Shown: one piece after another, positions 32,707-40,854 of the stretch | How positions within the stretch are numbered: position 1 is the stretch's first letter | How the letters are laid out: every line of letters begins with the position of its first letter | Notes under the pieces: model-generated | What the model was told of the DNA's origin: nothing | Database searches by the model: none | Seen by the model: the letters and a program-made list of their open reading frames with translations, nothing else | Source of the DNA: an uncultured Oscillospiraceae bacterium | GTDB taxonomy: Bacteria > Bacillota > Clostridia > Oscillospirales > Oscillospiraceae | Length of the DNA stretch: 62,735 bases | Reading direction: 5' to 3' | Assembly: GCA_910588455.1 (NCBI GenBank) | Contig: CAJUPG010000002.1 | Span: 1 to 62,735 of the forward strand | Made by a program: the position numbers and the translations under genes

Positions 32707-33855
32707 TTACTCCCCCTGGTTCTCTTTTCCTCTGGGCGGGCGGCGGCGCCGCCGGTTTTGGGGGCGGTAATTGTTCTTGGCCCCGTTCTCCGGCTTCTCC
32801 TGGCTCTGCTGCTTGGGCCGGGGGAATCCGCGCCGCCTGCGGCGGTTCTGGGAACGGCCCTCAGAATTTTCCCCCTGCTCCCCATACTGGGGCGGGGGGC
32901 TGCCCTGGAACACCGCCTCCAGCGCGGCGGCCAGAGAGTTGGTGCTGGTGGGGGACTCCACCGCCTCTGTGGGCTCTGGGATTTTACGGCGCTTTTCCAG
33001 CTCCTCCCGGCTGGGAGGCACATAGCCCTCCGGGCGCTTGCCCTTCCCACTGCGCACCACGCAGATCTCACAGTTGTGGTAGCACTGGGGGGTCTCCGGC
33101 GCGTCGTCCAGCCGGACCTGAACCTGCTGGCGCAAAAGATTCACCGACGACACCGTTCCCACCCCGTCGGGGGTTTCCACAAAGGACTCCACCTTGGGGG
33201 TATGCTTCACCAGGTCCTCATAGGCCTCCTGCTCATACTTCAAGCAGCACATCAGCCGCCCGCAGGTGCCGGAGATTTTGGTGGGATTCAGGGACAAATT
33301 CTGAGTTTTTGCCATTTTGATGGACACCGGCTGAAATTCCTCCAAAAAGCTGCCGCAGCAGAAGGGACGGCCGCAGATCCCCAGTCCGCCCAGCATTTTT
33401 GCCTCATCCCGCACCCCAATCTGCCGCAGCTCAATCCGGGCGTGGAGGGTGCCCGCCAAATCCTTCACCAGGGCCCGGAAATCCACCCGGCCCTCCGCTG
33501 TGAAAAAGAACAGGATTTTATTCCCCTCAAAGCTGCACTCGCAGTCCACCAGCTTCATTTCCAGCCCGTGGGCCGCAATTTTCTCCTGGCAGATCTGAAA
33601 AGCCCGCCTCTCCCGCTCCTGGTTGCGCTCCACAATTTTTTCATCCTCCGGCCCCGCCAGCCGGACCACCGGCCGCAGAGGCTGGACCACGTTTTCGTCC
33701 TCCACCTGTGTGTTCTTCAACACGCAGATTCCGTATTCCAGTCCCCGGGAGGTATCCACAATGACCCCCTGTCCCGTCTGGAACTCCGCCCCGCTGGGAT
33801 CAAAATAATACTGCTTTCCGCCGCTGCGGAACCGCACGCCAATAATTTCCGTCAT
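32707..33855 (-). CDS. ricT: PSP1-domain protein RicT (YaaT) with a basic tail
   Basis: 382 residues. The PSP1 domain shows GGLGICGRPFCCGSFL and CGRLMCCLKYEQEAYEDL, whose cysteines hold Fe-S clusters in the Ric complex (with YlbF and YmcA), which acts on RNase Y processing. The final 110 residues are low complexity with two QNRRRRR clusters and many Pro/Gln, an extension that B. subtilis YaaT lacks. I start at the ATG at 33855 (TEIIGVRFRSGGKQYYFDP), after AGGA; an upstream ATG at 33870 overlaps the holB stop and is a valid alternative. Confidence 0.9.
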   Translation of the reverse strand: MTEIIGVRFRSGGKQYYFDPSGAEFQTGQGVIVDTSRGLEYGICVLKNTQVEDENVVQPLRPVVRLAGPEDEKIVERNQERERRAFQICQEKIAAHGLEMKLVDCECSFEGNKILFFFTAEGRVDFRALVKDLAGTLHARIELRQIGVRDEAKMLGGLGICGRPFCCGSFLEEFQPVSIKMAKTQNLSLNPTKISGTCGRLMCCLKYEQEAYEDLVKHTPKVESFVETPDGVGTVSSVNLLRQQVQVRLDDAPETPQCYHNCEICVVRSGKGKRPEGYVPPSREELEKRRKIPEPTEAVESPTSTNSLAAALEAVFQGSPPPQYGEQGENSEGRSQNRRRRRGFPRPKQQSQEKPENGAKNNYRPQNRRRRRPPRGKENQGE

Positions 33856-33866
33856 TTTCGGTTTCC

Positions 33867-34673
33867 TCATTTCCAAAACATCTGGCCGCAAAGCCAGCCC
33901 GCCAGAGCGCCGCCCCCTACGTTCAGGGCGGCCGCCCCCCGGAGCTGGGACAAAAGCGCCGCCCCCCGCAGGGCCCTGCCCCGATGAGGAGAGGTCCGGG
34001 CCAGCCGGCCCAGCTCTACAAAGGTCTCCTCCAGGGTCTGGCACAAATCCTCCCGGTTCAGCTTTTCCAGGCGCAAAGCGGCCTCCATCAGCTCCGTCTC
34101 GCTCCCCTGCTCCATGGCCCGGGCCAGCCGAAGGGCCTCCTCCGGCTTCTCTCCACCCTCCGGGCCGTCCTCCGGGGTGAGGATCAGCTGCTCACACCGG
34201 GAACGCACCGTCTCCAGCACCCCGCCGGCATTCTCCGCCACCAGCAGGAAGGCCCCATAGGCCGGCCCCTCCTCCAGAAGCTTCAGCATGGCATTCTGGG
34301 CGCTGGCATTCATCTGGTCCGCCCCGTCCAGAATATAAATTTTCCGGGCCCCCTGATTGGGCCGGATATACGCGTCCCGGCGCAGCTGGCGAATCTGGTC
34401 CACGCTTAAGGGCTTTTTTTCGTCCCCGGCGGGCAGGGCGGACACATCCGGATGGATGTCCCCCATGACCCGGCGGCAGCTAGGACACAGGCCGCAGGGC
34501 TTTTCTCCCCCTCCGGTGCACAGCATGGCCGCCGCCAGCAGTCTGGCCAGCGTATGCCGTCCGGAGCCCTTGGGGCCGGAGAGCAGATAAGCGTGGGACA
34601 AGCCCCGGCCCTGCTCCTGGCGGTTCAATATTTCCTTTACCCGGCGGTTGCCCGCCAGTTGGTCTAGCTGCAT
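33867..34673 (-). CDS. holB: DNA polymerase III delta-prime subunit
   Basis: Part of the clamp loader that places DnaN on DNA. 268 residues: the AAA+ P-loop is altered (GPKGSGRHT), a zinc knuckle has Cys residues in CGLCPSCRRV, and the SRC motif (RSRCEQL) is present, as in delta-prime. Its start lies inside the end of the upstream decarboxylase gene (10-nt overlap), and ricT follows. Confidence 0.9.
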   Translation of the reverse strand: MQLDQLAGNRRVKEILNRQEQGRGLSHAYLLSGPKGSGRHTLARLLAAAMLCTGGGEKPCGLCPSCRRVMGDIHPDVSALPAGDEKKPLSVDQIRQLRRDAYIRPNQGARKIYILDGADQMNASAQNAMLKLLEEGPAYGAFLLVAENAGGVLETVRSRCEQLILTPEDGPEGGEKPEEALRLARAMEQGSETELMEAALRLEKLNREDLCQTLEETFVELGRLARTSPHRGRALRGAALLSQLRGAAALNVGGGALAGWLCGQMFWK

Positions 34674-35896
34674 TCCATCACCACCCCGGTACGTTCCTTA
34701 TTATAGCCTATTTTGCGGAAATAGGCCAGTTCTTTTTCCGAAATTCTCTCCCCCGGGGCCACCACCGGAATGCCAGGAGGATATGGGGCCAAAGCCTCCG
34801 CCGCAATCCGTCCTTCGCAGGCCTCCAGAGGCAGAAACTCCGCCGGGGCAAACAGGGCCTCCCGCTGGGACAGGCTCCGGGCGGGACGGGGCAGAGGCGG
34901 CAGGGACGGAGGGTCTCCTAAACGTATTTTTTCAAAGGATTTTTCCAATTTGTATAAGTCCTCCTCTGTATCCAGCCCCGTGAGAATCAAGACCAGGTGT
35001 CCCCGGTCAGACATTTCGACAAAAATATTCTCCCGCTCCAGCTCCAACGCCGCCCGGTTTCCATCCGGGGAGGTCAGCGTCAGCCGCATAGGGTCCAGCC
35101 GCCCGGTCCTTAAACTGGGAAACCGGTCCCGCCAGCCCACAATTCGCTCTGCCACCCGGCGGTACTCCCCAATCCCCCTCCGGACCATCCAGTCCCGGGC
35201 CCAGTCCAGGGAAGCGGTCATCAGATAGGAGGGGCTGGAGCTGCCGTAGAGGGCCGCCCGGCGGCGCACCTCCTCCGGATCAAAATCCTGGTAGAACAGC
35301 AGGGCCGACTGGCCCAGCGCCGGGAGGGTCTTGTGGGCGCTGCACACCACCAAATCCGCCCCGGAAAACCCGTCCGTCCCCAGGAAGGGCAAGTGGGCTC
35401 CGTGGGCTCCATCCACAATCAGTTTGGCCCCATTGCGGCGGGCAATGCGGGAAATCCTCTGAATATCCAAAATCTCTCCGTAATAAGTTGGAGAAGTAAT
35501 ACAGATTGTTTTCACATCCGGATACTCCTCCAACTCCGCCGGCTCCCAGAGCCACACCGGCTCCACATCCAGCAGGGCCAGAGCGGCGAAGGCGCTTTTG
35601 TGGCATCCTCGGTCCAGCAGCACCCGGTCCCCGGGCTTACAGCACAACGCCAGGGCCGTATGAACGCCCTGGGTTGACCCCCCGGTGAGAAACTGGCAGC
35701 CGGAAAAGCCGAACTGCTCCGCCCACAGGGCCTGGGCCTCTTCAAAGGGCGGGCCGCCCTCATAGAGGTTTCCCGTGGGGCCCAGCTCGGTGAAGTCCAG
35801 CCCGCAGCCGGGGAGTTTCCCCTTGTGGCCGGGCATACACATCCGTAAGGGATTCTGATCTGCAAATTGTTTCAGGGCGGTATACAGAGGGGTCAT
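34664..35896 (-). CDS. PLP-dependent Orn/Lys/Arg decarboxylase family protein (YaaO-like)
   Basis: 410 residues of the short arginine/lysine/ornithine decarboxylase group. The N-terminal PGHKG stretch, DGAHGAH (PLP-binding Asp) and the Schiff-base lysine in CSAHKTLPALGQ are intact. Family members decarboxylate basic amino acids to polyamine precursors; specificity is unclear. In B. subtilis yaaO-tmk-holB-yaaT are neighbours; here tmk is missing and yaaO abuts holB. GGAGG precedes the ATG, right after the jag terminator. Confidence 0.87.
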   Translation of the reverse strand: MTPLYTALKQFADQNPLRMCMPGHKGKLPGCGLDFTELGPTGNLYEGGPPFEEAQALWAEQFGFSGCQFLTGGSTQGVHTALALCCKPGDRVLLDRGCHKSAFAALALLDVEPVWLWEPAELEEYPDVKTICITSPTYYGEILDIQRISRIARRNGAKLIVDGAHGAHLPFLGTDGFSGADLVVCSAHKTLPALGQSALLFYQDFDPEEVRRRAALYGSSSPSYLMTASLDWARDWMVRRGIGEYRRVAERIVGWRDRFPSLRTGRLDPMRLTLTSPDGNRAALELERENIFVEMSDRGHLVLILTGLDTEEDLYKLEKSFEKIRLGDPPSLPPLPRPARSLSQREALFAPAEFLPLEACEGRIAAEALAPYPPGIPVVAPGERISEKELAYFRKIGYNKERTGVVMECS

Positions 35897-35914
35897 GAAA
35901 AAGCCTCCAAAAAA

Positions 35915-35951
35915 ACAGCGGTGGGAGAGGGCCTCCCCTCTCCCCCGCTGT
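35915..35951 (-). terminator. Terminator of the rpmH-jag operon
   Basis: On the minus strand ACAGCGGGGGAGAGG pairs with CCTCTCCCACCGCTGT (one mismatch), followed by TTTTTTT. It lies between jag and the decarboxylase gene. Confidence 0.82.
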
Positions 35952-35960
35952 CCGGATCGT

Positions 35961-36833
35961 TTATTTCGTGCTGTAGGCCACCACGGTATGCCGGTTGGGG
36001 TCTACTCCGGTGGAGTAAGTAGACACGCCGGGGTAGTCCTGAAGGGCCGTGTGAATCACATGGCGCTCATAGGCGTTCATAGGCTCCAGGGCGATGTTCT
36101 TGCGGTACTTGACCACCTTTCCCGCCACCTTCACCGCCAGCCGCCGGAGGGATTCCTCCCGCTTGGCCCGGTAGTTCTCCGCGTCCACATGGATCCGCAC
36201 CCGCTTGGAAAGTCCCCGGTTGACGCTGTAACTGGTCAGCTGCTGAATGGCGTCCAGGGTCTCTCCCCGGCGGCCAATGATGGCTCCCAGATTCTGGCCC
36301 TGGAGAACCACCCGGTAGTTCCCCTCCGGGGTGACGGAGATGTCCGGCTTGGCCTGCACCTCCAGATGCTCCATCAATCCTGTCAGGAAAGCCTCAATTT
36401 TCGGGGGGACCGGGTCGTCCCCGGCGGGAGGCTGGGTCTGCACCTCTCTGCGTTCCGGGGCCGGTTTGGGCTCCGGACGGGGCTTGGGCTGGGGACGGGG
36501 CTGCTTTTTGGGGGGCTCACGCCTGGGAGGAGCCGCCAAAATAATCTGATCCCCAGGCTGGAGGGTGTTTTTTTCCTCTTGCCCAGGCTCAGGCTTGGGT
36601 TCCGGCTTGGGCTCCGGCTGTTTGACCTCCGGCTTGAATACAGGCTGATCCTCCTCCTCCGGGCCGTAGTACACCCGGACCTTAGCGGGACTGCTTCCAA
36701 AACCCAAAAATCCGGATTTGGCCCGCTCCAGCACCTCCACGGACACATCATCCCGGTCCAGGCCCAGCTGATACAGGGCGGCGGAAATCGCGTCCTCCTC
36801 CGAGCGGCCAGTGGTTTCCACAAACTTGCGCAT
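35961..36833 (-). CDS. jag: RNA-binding protein Jag/KhpB
   Basis: 290 residues with the three expected parts: Jag-N (1-50; SGFLGFGSSPAKVRV), a KH domain with GAIIGRRGETLDAIQ, and an R3H domain (NAYERHVIHTAL). Between Jag-N and KH is a 90-residue linker of Pro-Glu-Lys repeats, longer than in B. subtilis. Jag binds RNA with KhpA and affects cell-wall and division genes. The stop of yidC and the start overlap as TAATG. Confidence 0.94.
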   Translation of the reverse strand: MRKFVETTGRSEEDAISAALYQLGLDRDDVSVEVLERAKSGFLGFGSSPAKVRVYYGPEEEDQPVFKPEVKQPEPKPEPKPEPGQEEKNTLQPGDQIILAAPPRREPPKKQPRPQPKPRPEPKPAPERREVQTQPPAGDDPVPPKIEAFLTGLMEHLEVQAKPDISVTPEGNYRVVLQGQNLGAIIGRRGETLDAIQQLTSYSVNRGLSKRVRIHVDAENYRAKREESLRRLAVKVAGKVVKYRKNIALEPMNAYERHVIHTALQDYPGVSTYSTGVDPNRHTVVAYSTK

Positions 36834-38227
36834 TATTCACCCTCCTCGTCTTTTTTCTCCTGGGGAAATTCGGGGAATTTTGTCAAATCGTCAAAATTGA
36901 TCTCATCCTGGGGAATTTCACTGGAAACAGGGGGCACAGGGGTTTGTTCCACAGGCTGCTCCACCGGTTTTTCCGCCGGCTTCTCCTCCTGCCCGGCCTT
37001 TTTGCCCTTCTTCTGCTTCTGGGCGGCCAGCTCCCGGCGGATGCGCTCGTCCGGGTCCCGGTAGGGAGTTACGCCGCCGAACCGGTCCGGGATATAGGCC
37101 CGGCCCCGGGCATAGGCCCGCAGGCCAATCTGGCTGTCCTGGCGGTTGACGCCGGGGGTATCCTCCTCCTTCTTTTTCGGCAGGGATTTTTTCTTGCCCC
37201 GGTTCTTTTTCTCCTCCTCCAGACGGCGGGCCCGCTCCTCTGCGGCCTCGGCCTTCCGGCGCTTCTCCTCTTCCTTCTCCTCCTTGGCCCGCTGCTCAGC
37301 GGCAATCCGGGCGGCCTCATAGTCCTTTTTCAGCATCCGGCCGGCAATAACCTCCTGGACCATGGACAGCAGGTTGTTGGCAATCCAGTACAGGCACAGG
37401 CCGGCGGGCATGATGAAGCCAATCCACAGGGACATCACAGGCTGGATCAGCATCATGGTCCGGTTGGTCCGCTTGGCCTGCTCATTCTGGGCCTGATCCT
37501 GGTTCATCTGGTTGGTTTTGGTTGTAATCAGCATCATCACAAGGCCGCTGACTACAGAACACAGCACCAGAATCAGCAGTCCCAGCTTCATCATGGTAAA
37601 ATCTTCCCAGATTTTCCAGGTGGGGACAAGGGCTAAATTCAAGCCTAGAAAATCAAAATTGATGGCAAACACGTTGCCCGCGCTGCCCAGGGCCTGGCGC
37701 ACGGCCTCCAGATTTCCCTCGTTGATCAGAGAGGAGAGGAATAACTGGTTGTAGCCCGCGCTGGTAAAGCCGTCGGCCACCTGGGCGGCGGTGGCCCAGC
37801 CATTGGCCACGGCCACGTTCTGCCAGTCCAGGACCTGGGCCACCTGGGCGATCTGTTCGGTGTTCAGGGCCATCATATAGTGCAGGGGCTCCCGGATGAT
37901 GGCGTACAGGGGCAGCAGGATAAACATGGGAATCAGGCTCCACATACAGCCGCTCATGGGGTTTACGTTTTCTTTCTCGTACAGCTTCTGCATCTCCTGG
38001 TTATAGCGCTCGGGATTTTTGCCGTATTGTTTTTGCAGCTGCTGCATCCGCCCCGAGAGCATATTCATCTGAATCATGCTGCGCTTTCCCTTGATGGAGA
38101 AGGGGAACAGCACCAGCTTGACCACCACGGCGAACAGCAGCAGAGAGACGCCGTAGTTCTGGCTCAAGCTGTAAAACAGGTTCAGAATCCAGGTGAAGGG
38201 GGATAAGAGATAATACATTATGCCCAT
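36833..38227 (-). CDS. yidC: Membrane protein insertase YidC
   Basis: 464 residues. Five hydrophobic segments form the OxaA/YidC core, with the cytosolic hairpin MIQMNMLSGRMQQLQKQYG after helix 1 and the conserved Arg of the hydrophilic groove near GKRSM. It inserts membrane proteins alone or with SecYEG. The C-terminal 140 residues are a long charged coil (Lys/Glu/Arg) ahead of a Pro-rich end, larger than the usual basic tail. No lipobox Cys is visible at the start, unlike SpoIIIJ. GGAGG lies 8 nt before the ATG. Confidence 0.95.
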   Translation of the reverse strand: MGIMYYLLSPFTWILNLFYSLSQNYGVSLLLFAVVVKLVLFPFSIKGKRSMIQMNMLSGRMQQLQKQYGKNPERYNQEMQKLYEKENVNPMSGCMWSLIPMFILLPLYAIIREPLHYMMALNTEQIAQVAQVLDWQNVAVANGWATAAQVADGFTSAGYNQLFLSSLINEGNLEAVRQALGSAGNVFAINFDFLGLNLALVPTWKIWEDFTMMKLGLLILVLCSVVSGLVMMLITTKTNQMNQDQAQNEQAKRTNRTMMLIQPVMSLWIGFIMPAGLCLYWIANNLLSMVQEVIAGRMLKKDYEAARIAAEQRAKEEKEEEKRRKAEAAEERARRLEEEKKNRGKKKSLPKKKEEDTPGVNRQDSQIGLRAYARGRAYIPDRFGGVTPYRDPDERIRRELAAQKQKKGKKAGQEEKPAEKPVEQPVEQTPVPPVSSEIPQDEINFDDLTKFPEFPQEKKDEEGE

Positions 38228-38257
38228 TAAAATGCCTCCGTTTTCTTTCGTTACCCA

Positions 38258-38476
38258 CTAAGGGACCGGGTCATACTGGATGGATTTCTGGCGGTGAAAG
38301 GGATGGCACCGCAGCAGCCGTCTCAGGGCCAGCCACCCGCCTTTTGCCGCACCGTACTTCTCCACCGCCTCCAGGGCATACTGGGAGCAGGTGGGCACAA
38401 AACGGCAGCAGGGAGGACGGGCGGTGGAAATATTCTTTTGATAAAAGCGAATGGCCCAAAGCATTGCCTGTTTCAT
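38258..38476 (-). CDS. yidD: Membrane protein insertion efficiency factor YidD
   Basis: 72 residues with the family marks FYQKNIS, CRFVPTCSQYALEA and a final YDPVP. It supports YidC-dependent insertion. It overlaps rnpA by four bases and precedes yidC by 30 nt. Confidence 0.95.
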   Translation of the reverse strand: MKQAMLWAIRFYQKNISTARPPCCRFVPTCSQYALEAVEKYGAAKGGWLALRRLLRCHPFHRQKSIQYDPVP

Positions 38477-38811
38477 GGTCTGGTCAGCTCCAATTTTTTG
38501 GCCGCCTCCAAAAAGAGGCCCTCCAGCTTGGAAAATTTTGCAAACAGCCCCCGGGTCCGGGCCACCAGGATTATGTCATACCCCGGCTTCAGCTCCGGCT
38601 CGTGGATGCGGTAAAGCTCCCGCAGGCGGCGGCGGATCCGGTTGCGCTTGACGGCGTTGCCCACCTTTACGCTGGCGGACACCCCCAAACGGCTCCGGCC
38701 GGTTTTGTTTTTCTGGGCGTAGACCACAAAATAAGGGGTCACCACACTCTTTCCCCGGCGGTAGAGCCAGCGAAAGGTACGGCTGCTTTTGAGAGAAACG
38801 GTGTGCTTCAT
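38473..38811 (-). CDS. rnpA: Ribonuclease P protein component
   Basis: 112 residues; protein subunit of RNase P, which trims tRNA 5' ends. SLKSSRTFRWLYRRGKS at the start and the RNR motif (VKRNRIRRRLRELYR) are typical. The ATG at 38811 gives the standard N-terminus; a GTG 18 nt upstream is less likely. Confidence 0.95.
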   Translation of the reverse strand: MKHTVSLKSSRTFRWLYRRGKSVVTPYFVVYAQKNKTGRSRLGVSASVKVGNAVKRNRIRRRLRELYRIHEPELKPGYDIILVARTRGLFAKFSKLEGLFLEAAKKLELTRP

Positions 38812-38833
38812 GAAACCCCCCGTATGCACATTT

Positions 38834-38860
38834 GGGGCGGGGGAAAACTTCCCACGCCCC
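38834..38860. repeat. Stable hairpin between rpmH and rnpA
   Basis: GGGGCG.GGGAA pairs with TTCCC.CGCCCC with one mismatch. On the transcribed minus strand it has no T-run, so it is not a terminator; it may be an mRNA processing or stability element setting rpmH above rnpA. Confidence 0.5.
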
Positions 38861-38886
38861 TTTTACGCATTGTTGAAATTGTGTGT

Positions 38887-39021
38887 TTAGTGGGTCAAAC
38901 GGACGCGGCCCTTCGCCCGGCGGCGGGCCAGCACTTTGCGGCCGTTGCGGGTAGCCATGCGCTTGCGGAAACCGTGCTCCTTGGAACGCTGACGCTTTTT
39001 CGGCTGATAGGTACGAAGCAT
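38887..39021 (-). CDS. rpmH: 50S ribosomal protein L34
   Basis: A 44-residue very basic protein reading MLRTYQPKKRQRSKEHGF and ending RVRLTH, matching L34 along its full length (position 2 is Leu rather than Lys). GGAGG precedes the ATG. First gene of the rpmH-rnpA-yidD-yidC-jag operon, divergent from dnaA. Confidence 0.97.
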   Translation of the reverse strand: MLRTYQPKKRQRSKEHGFRKRMATRNGRKVLARRRAKGRVRLTH

Positions 39022-39108
39022 CGAGAACACCTCCTCAGTTTGATCTCAAGCCGGCGGTCCGGCCAACAACAGCCAAAATGGCTGCGGTTTGTGTTAACAG
39101 CGACACCC

Positions 39109-39138
39109 ATTATAGACGATAGCAGGGGATTCTGTCAA
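39109..39138 (-). promoter_or_regulatory. Sigma-A promoter of rpmH
   Basis: Minus strand: perfect -35 TTGACA (its core at 39138-39133), 18-nt spacer, perfect -10 TATAAT (39114-39109), giving an 80-nt leader with two small hairpins (CAGCCAAAATGGCTG near 39070-39084). Confidence 0.8.
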
Positions 39139-39230
39139 CCAAAAATCTTGATTTTCCGGATTATTTTTCTCCGCAGCCGTCCGGAGGGCGGGTCCGGCCC
39201 CTACAATTAAAAAATAAATTGGGTAAAAAC

Positions 39231-39259
39231 TTGAAGTCCGACCCATTTTTTGCTATAAT
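39231..39259 (+). promoter_or_regulatory. Sigma-A promoter of dnaA
   Basis: -35 TTGAAG (39231-39236), 17-nt spacer, perfect -10 TATAAT (39254-39259), 44 nt before the dnaA start. The flanking rpmH-dnaA gap (39022-39303) holds only the two divergent promoters; I saw no DnaA boxes in it. Confidence 0.8.
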
Positions 39260-39303
39260 AAAATGGTATGATTTTCTGGCATATCCCCGGAAGGAGGAAC
39301 CCT

Positions 39304-40623
39304 ATGAGCCCCGCAGAAGATATCTGGACCAAGGTTCTGGATTTGATGAAAAGCGATATGACCACCACCACCCTCAACACCTGGTTTGACGACGCGTCCG
39401 CCCTCTCCCTGGAGGGGGACAGCTTTGTGCTTTGCTCCCCCACCTCCTTCAAACGGGACATCATCGCCTCCCGGTATGTGCCCGCCATTCAGAAGGCCTT
39501 GAAGGAACTGTTCTCCGCCGACTTCGCGGTAACCGTTCTTACGGAGGAGGAGCGCAAAAGCTGCGAAAAGCCCCAGGAAAAGCGAGCCAACTTCCTTCCC
39601 GGTACGGAGGAATACACCTTTGAGCGCTTCGTGGTAGGTTCCTCCAACAAATTTGCCCACGCGGCGGCCCGGGCGGTGGCCGACAATCCCGGCGGCAGCT
39701 ACAACCCCCTGTTCATCTACGGGGAATCCGGCCTTGGGAAAACCCACCTGCTCTACGCCATCGCCCACACCATTCACCAGCTCTCCCCCAATCGGATTGT
39801 GGTCTATGTGAAGGGCGAGACCTTCACCAACGAACTGATCCAGGCCATCCGGGAGGGGAACAACCAGGAATTCCGGGAAAAATACCGGTACGCCGACGTG
39901 CTGCTTATGGACGACGTGCAGTTTGTAGCCGGACGGGCCTCTACCCAAGAGGAATTATTCCACACCTTCAACACCCTCTACGAGTCCAAAAAGCAGATTG
40001 TATTTACTTCCGACCGCCCACCCAAGGAAATGCTGAAGCTGGACGACCGGCTGAAAACCCGGTTTGAGTGGGGACTTCTGGCGGACATCGTCCCTCCCGA
40101 CTATGAAACCCGGGTTGCCATCATCAAAAACAAGGCCATCCGCATGGGCATGGAGCTGCCCGACTATATTTTGCAGCTCATCGCCGAAAATATTACCGCC
40201 AACGTCCGGCAGATTGAGGGCACCGTCAATAAAATCATGGCCTATCAGCAGCTCATTGGAGACGACGTGAACAAGGATACCATCGTCCGGGCAGTAAAAG
40301 ATATGTTTAAGGAGAAATCCGACATTGTTCCCACCGCCGAGGTTATTATCGACGAGGTCTGCAAATTTTACAACATCACCCCCGACGTGCTCAAAGGTCA
40401 AACCCGGTCCCGGGATGTGAACCTGGCCCGGCAGATCGCCATGTATCAGATCCGGCGCATGACCAGCCTGTCTTTGAAGGAGATTGGCAAGGAATTCGAC
40501 GGCCGGGACCACACCACCGTCATCAACTCCATCAAGCGCATTGAAGAGCTGATCAAAAAGGACCCGGAAAAGGCGGAAATCATCAAGGACATCACCGCCA
40601 ACATCAACAGCCGGTATGAGTAA
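39304..40623 (+). CDS. dnaA: Chromosomal replication initiator DnaA
   Basis: 439 residues. Domain I (1-80) binds helicase loaders, the linker is short, the AAA+ domain has Walker A GESGLGKTH and Walker B LLMDDVQF, and the DNA-binding domain ends with the signature GRDHTTVINSIKRIEEL. It melts oriC and is the master initiator. The ATG at 39304 follows GGAAGGAGG; an upstream in-frame start is poorer. Confidence 0.98.
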   Translation: MSPAEDIWTKVLDLMKSDMTTTTLNTWFDDASALSLEGDSFVLCSPTSFKRDIIASRYVPAIQKALKELFSADFAVTVLTEEERKSCEKPQEKRANFLPGTEEYTFERFVVGSSNKFAHAAARAVADNPGGSYNPLFIYGESGLGKTHLLYAIAHTIHQLSPNRIVVYVKGETFTNELIQAIREGNNQEFREKYRYADVLLMDDVQFVAGRASTQEELFHTFNTLYESKKQIVFTSDRPPKEMLKLDDRLKTRFEWGLLADIVPPDYETRVAIIKNKAIRMGMELPDYILQLIAENITANVRQIEGTVNKIMAYQQLIGDDVNKDTIVRAVKDMFKEKSDIVPTAEVIIDEVCKFYNITPDVLKGQTRSRDVNLARQIAMYQIRRMTSLSLKEIGKEFDGRDHTTVINSIKRIEELIKKDPEKAEIIKDITANINSRYE

Positions 40624-40639
40624 CAATTCCACCGCCTTT

Positions 40640-40773
40640 TGTGGATATGTGGAAACTGGTCTGTGGATAATCCGCCCCCGTCCAGGCCCTGTGTGGAAAC
40701 CCCCAAAATTTCTCCACACCCCCTGTTTGCCTGCAATCCTTTGGGGCCCTAAGATATTTCCGGCTTTTCCACA
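40640..40773. other. oriC: Probable oriC: DnaA-box cluster between dnaA and dnaN
   Basis: The 231-nt gap holds one perfect DnaA box TGTGGATAA (40662-40670) and near matches TGTGGATAT (40640-40648), TGTGGAAAC (40648-40656 and 40692-40700), TTCTCCACA (40710-40718) and TTTTCCACA (40765-40773). An AT-rich stretch with TACTATTACGAAAATAAAT near 40790-40810 is a candidate unwinding element. Confidence 0.75.
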
Positions 40774-40854
40774 TTGCTTTTCCCTACGGCCTACTATTAC
40801 GAAAATAAATCCTCTCCTCTCTTCCTGAGAGCGAAAGAACTGGAGGTCTTTCCT

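Noticed and set aside
38834..38860. Hairpin between rpmH and rnpA as a terminator
   Set aside because: The T-run is only on the plus strand, where no gene is transcribed toward it; on the minus strand there is none.
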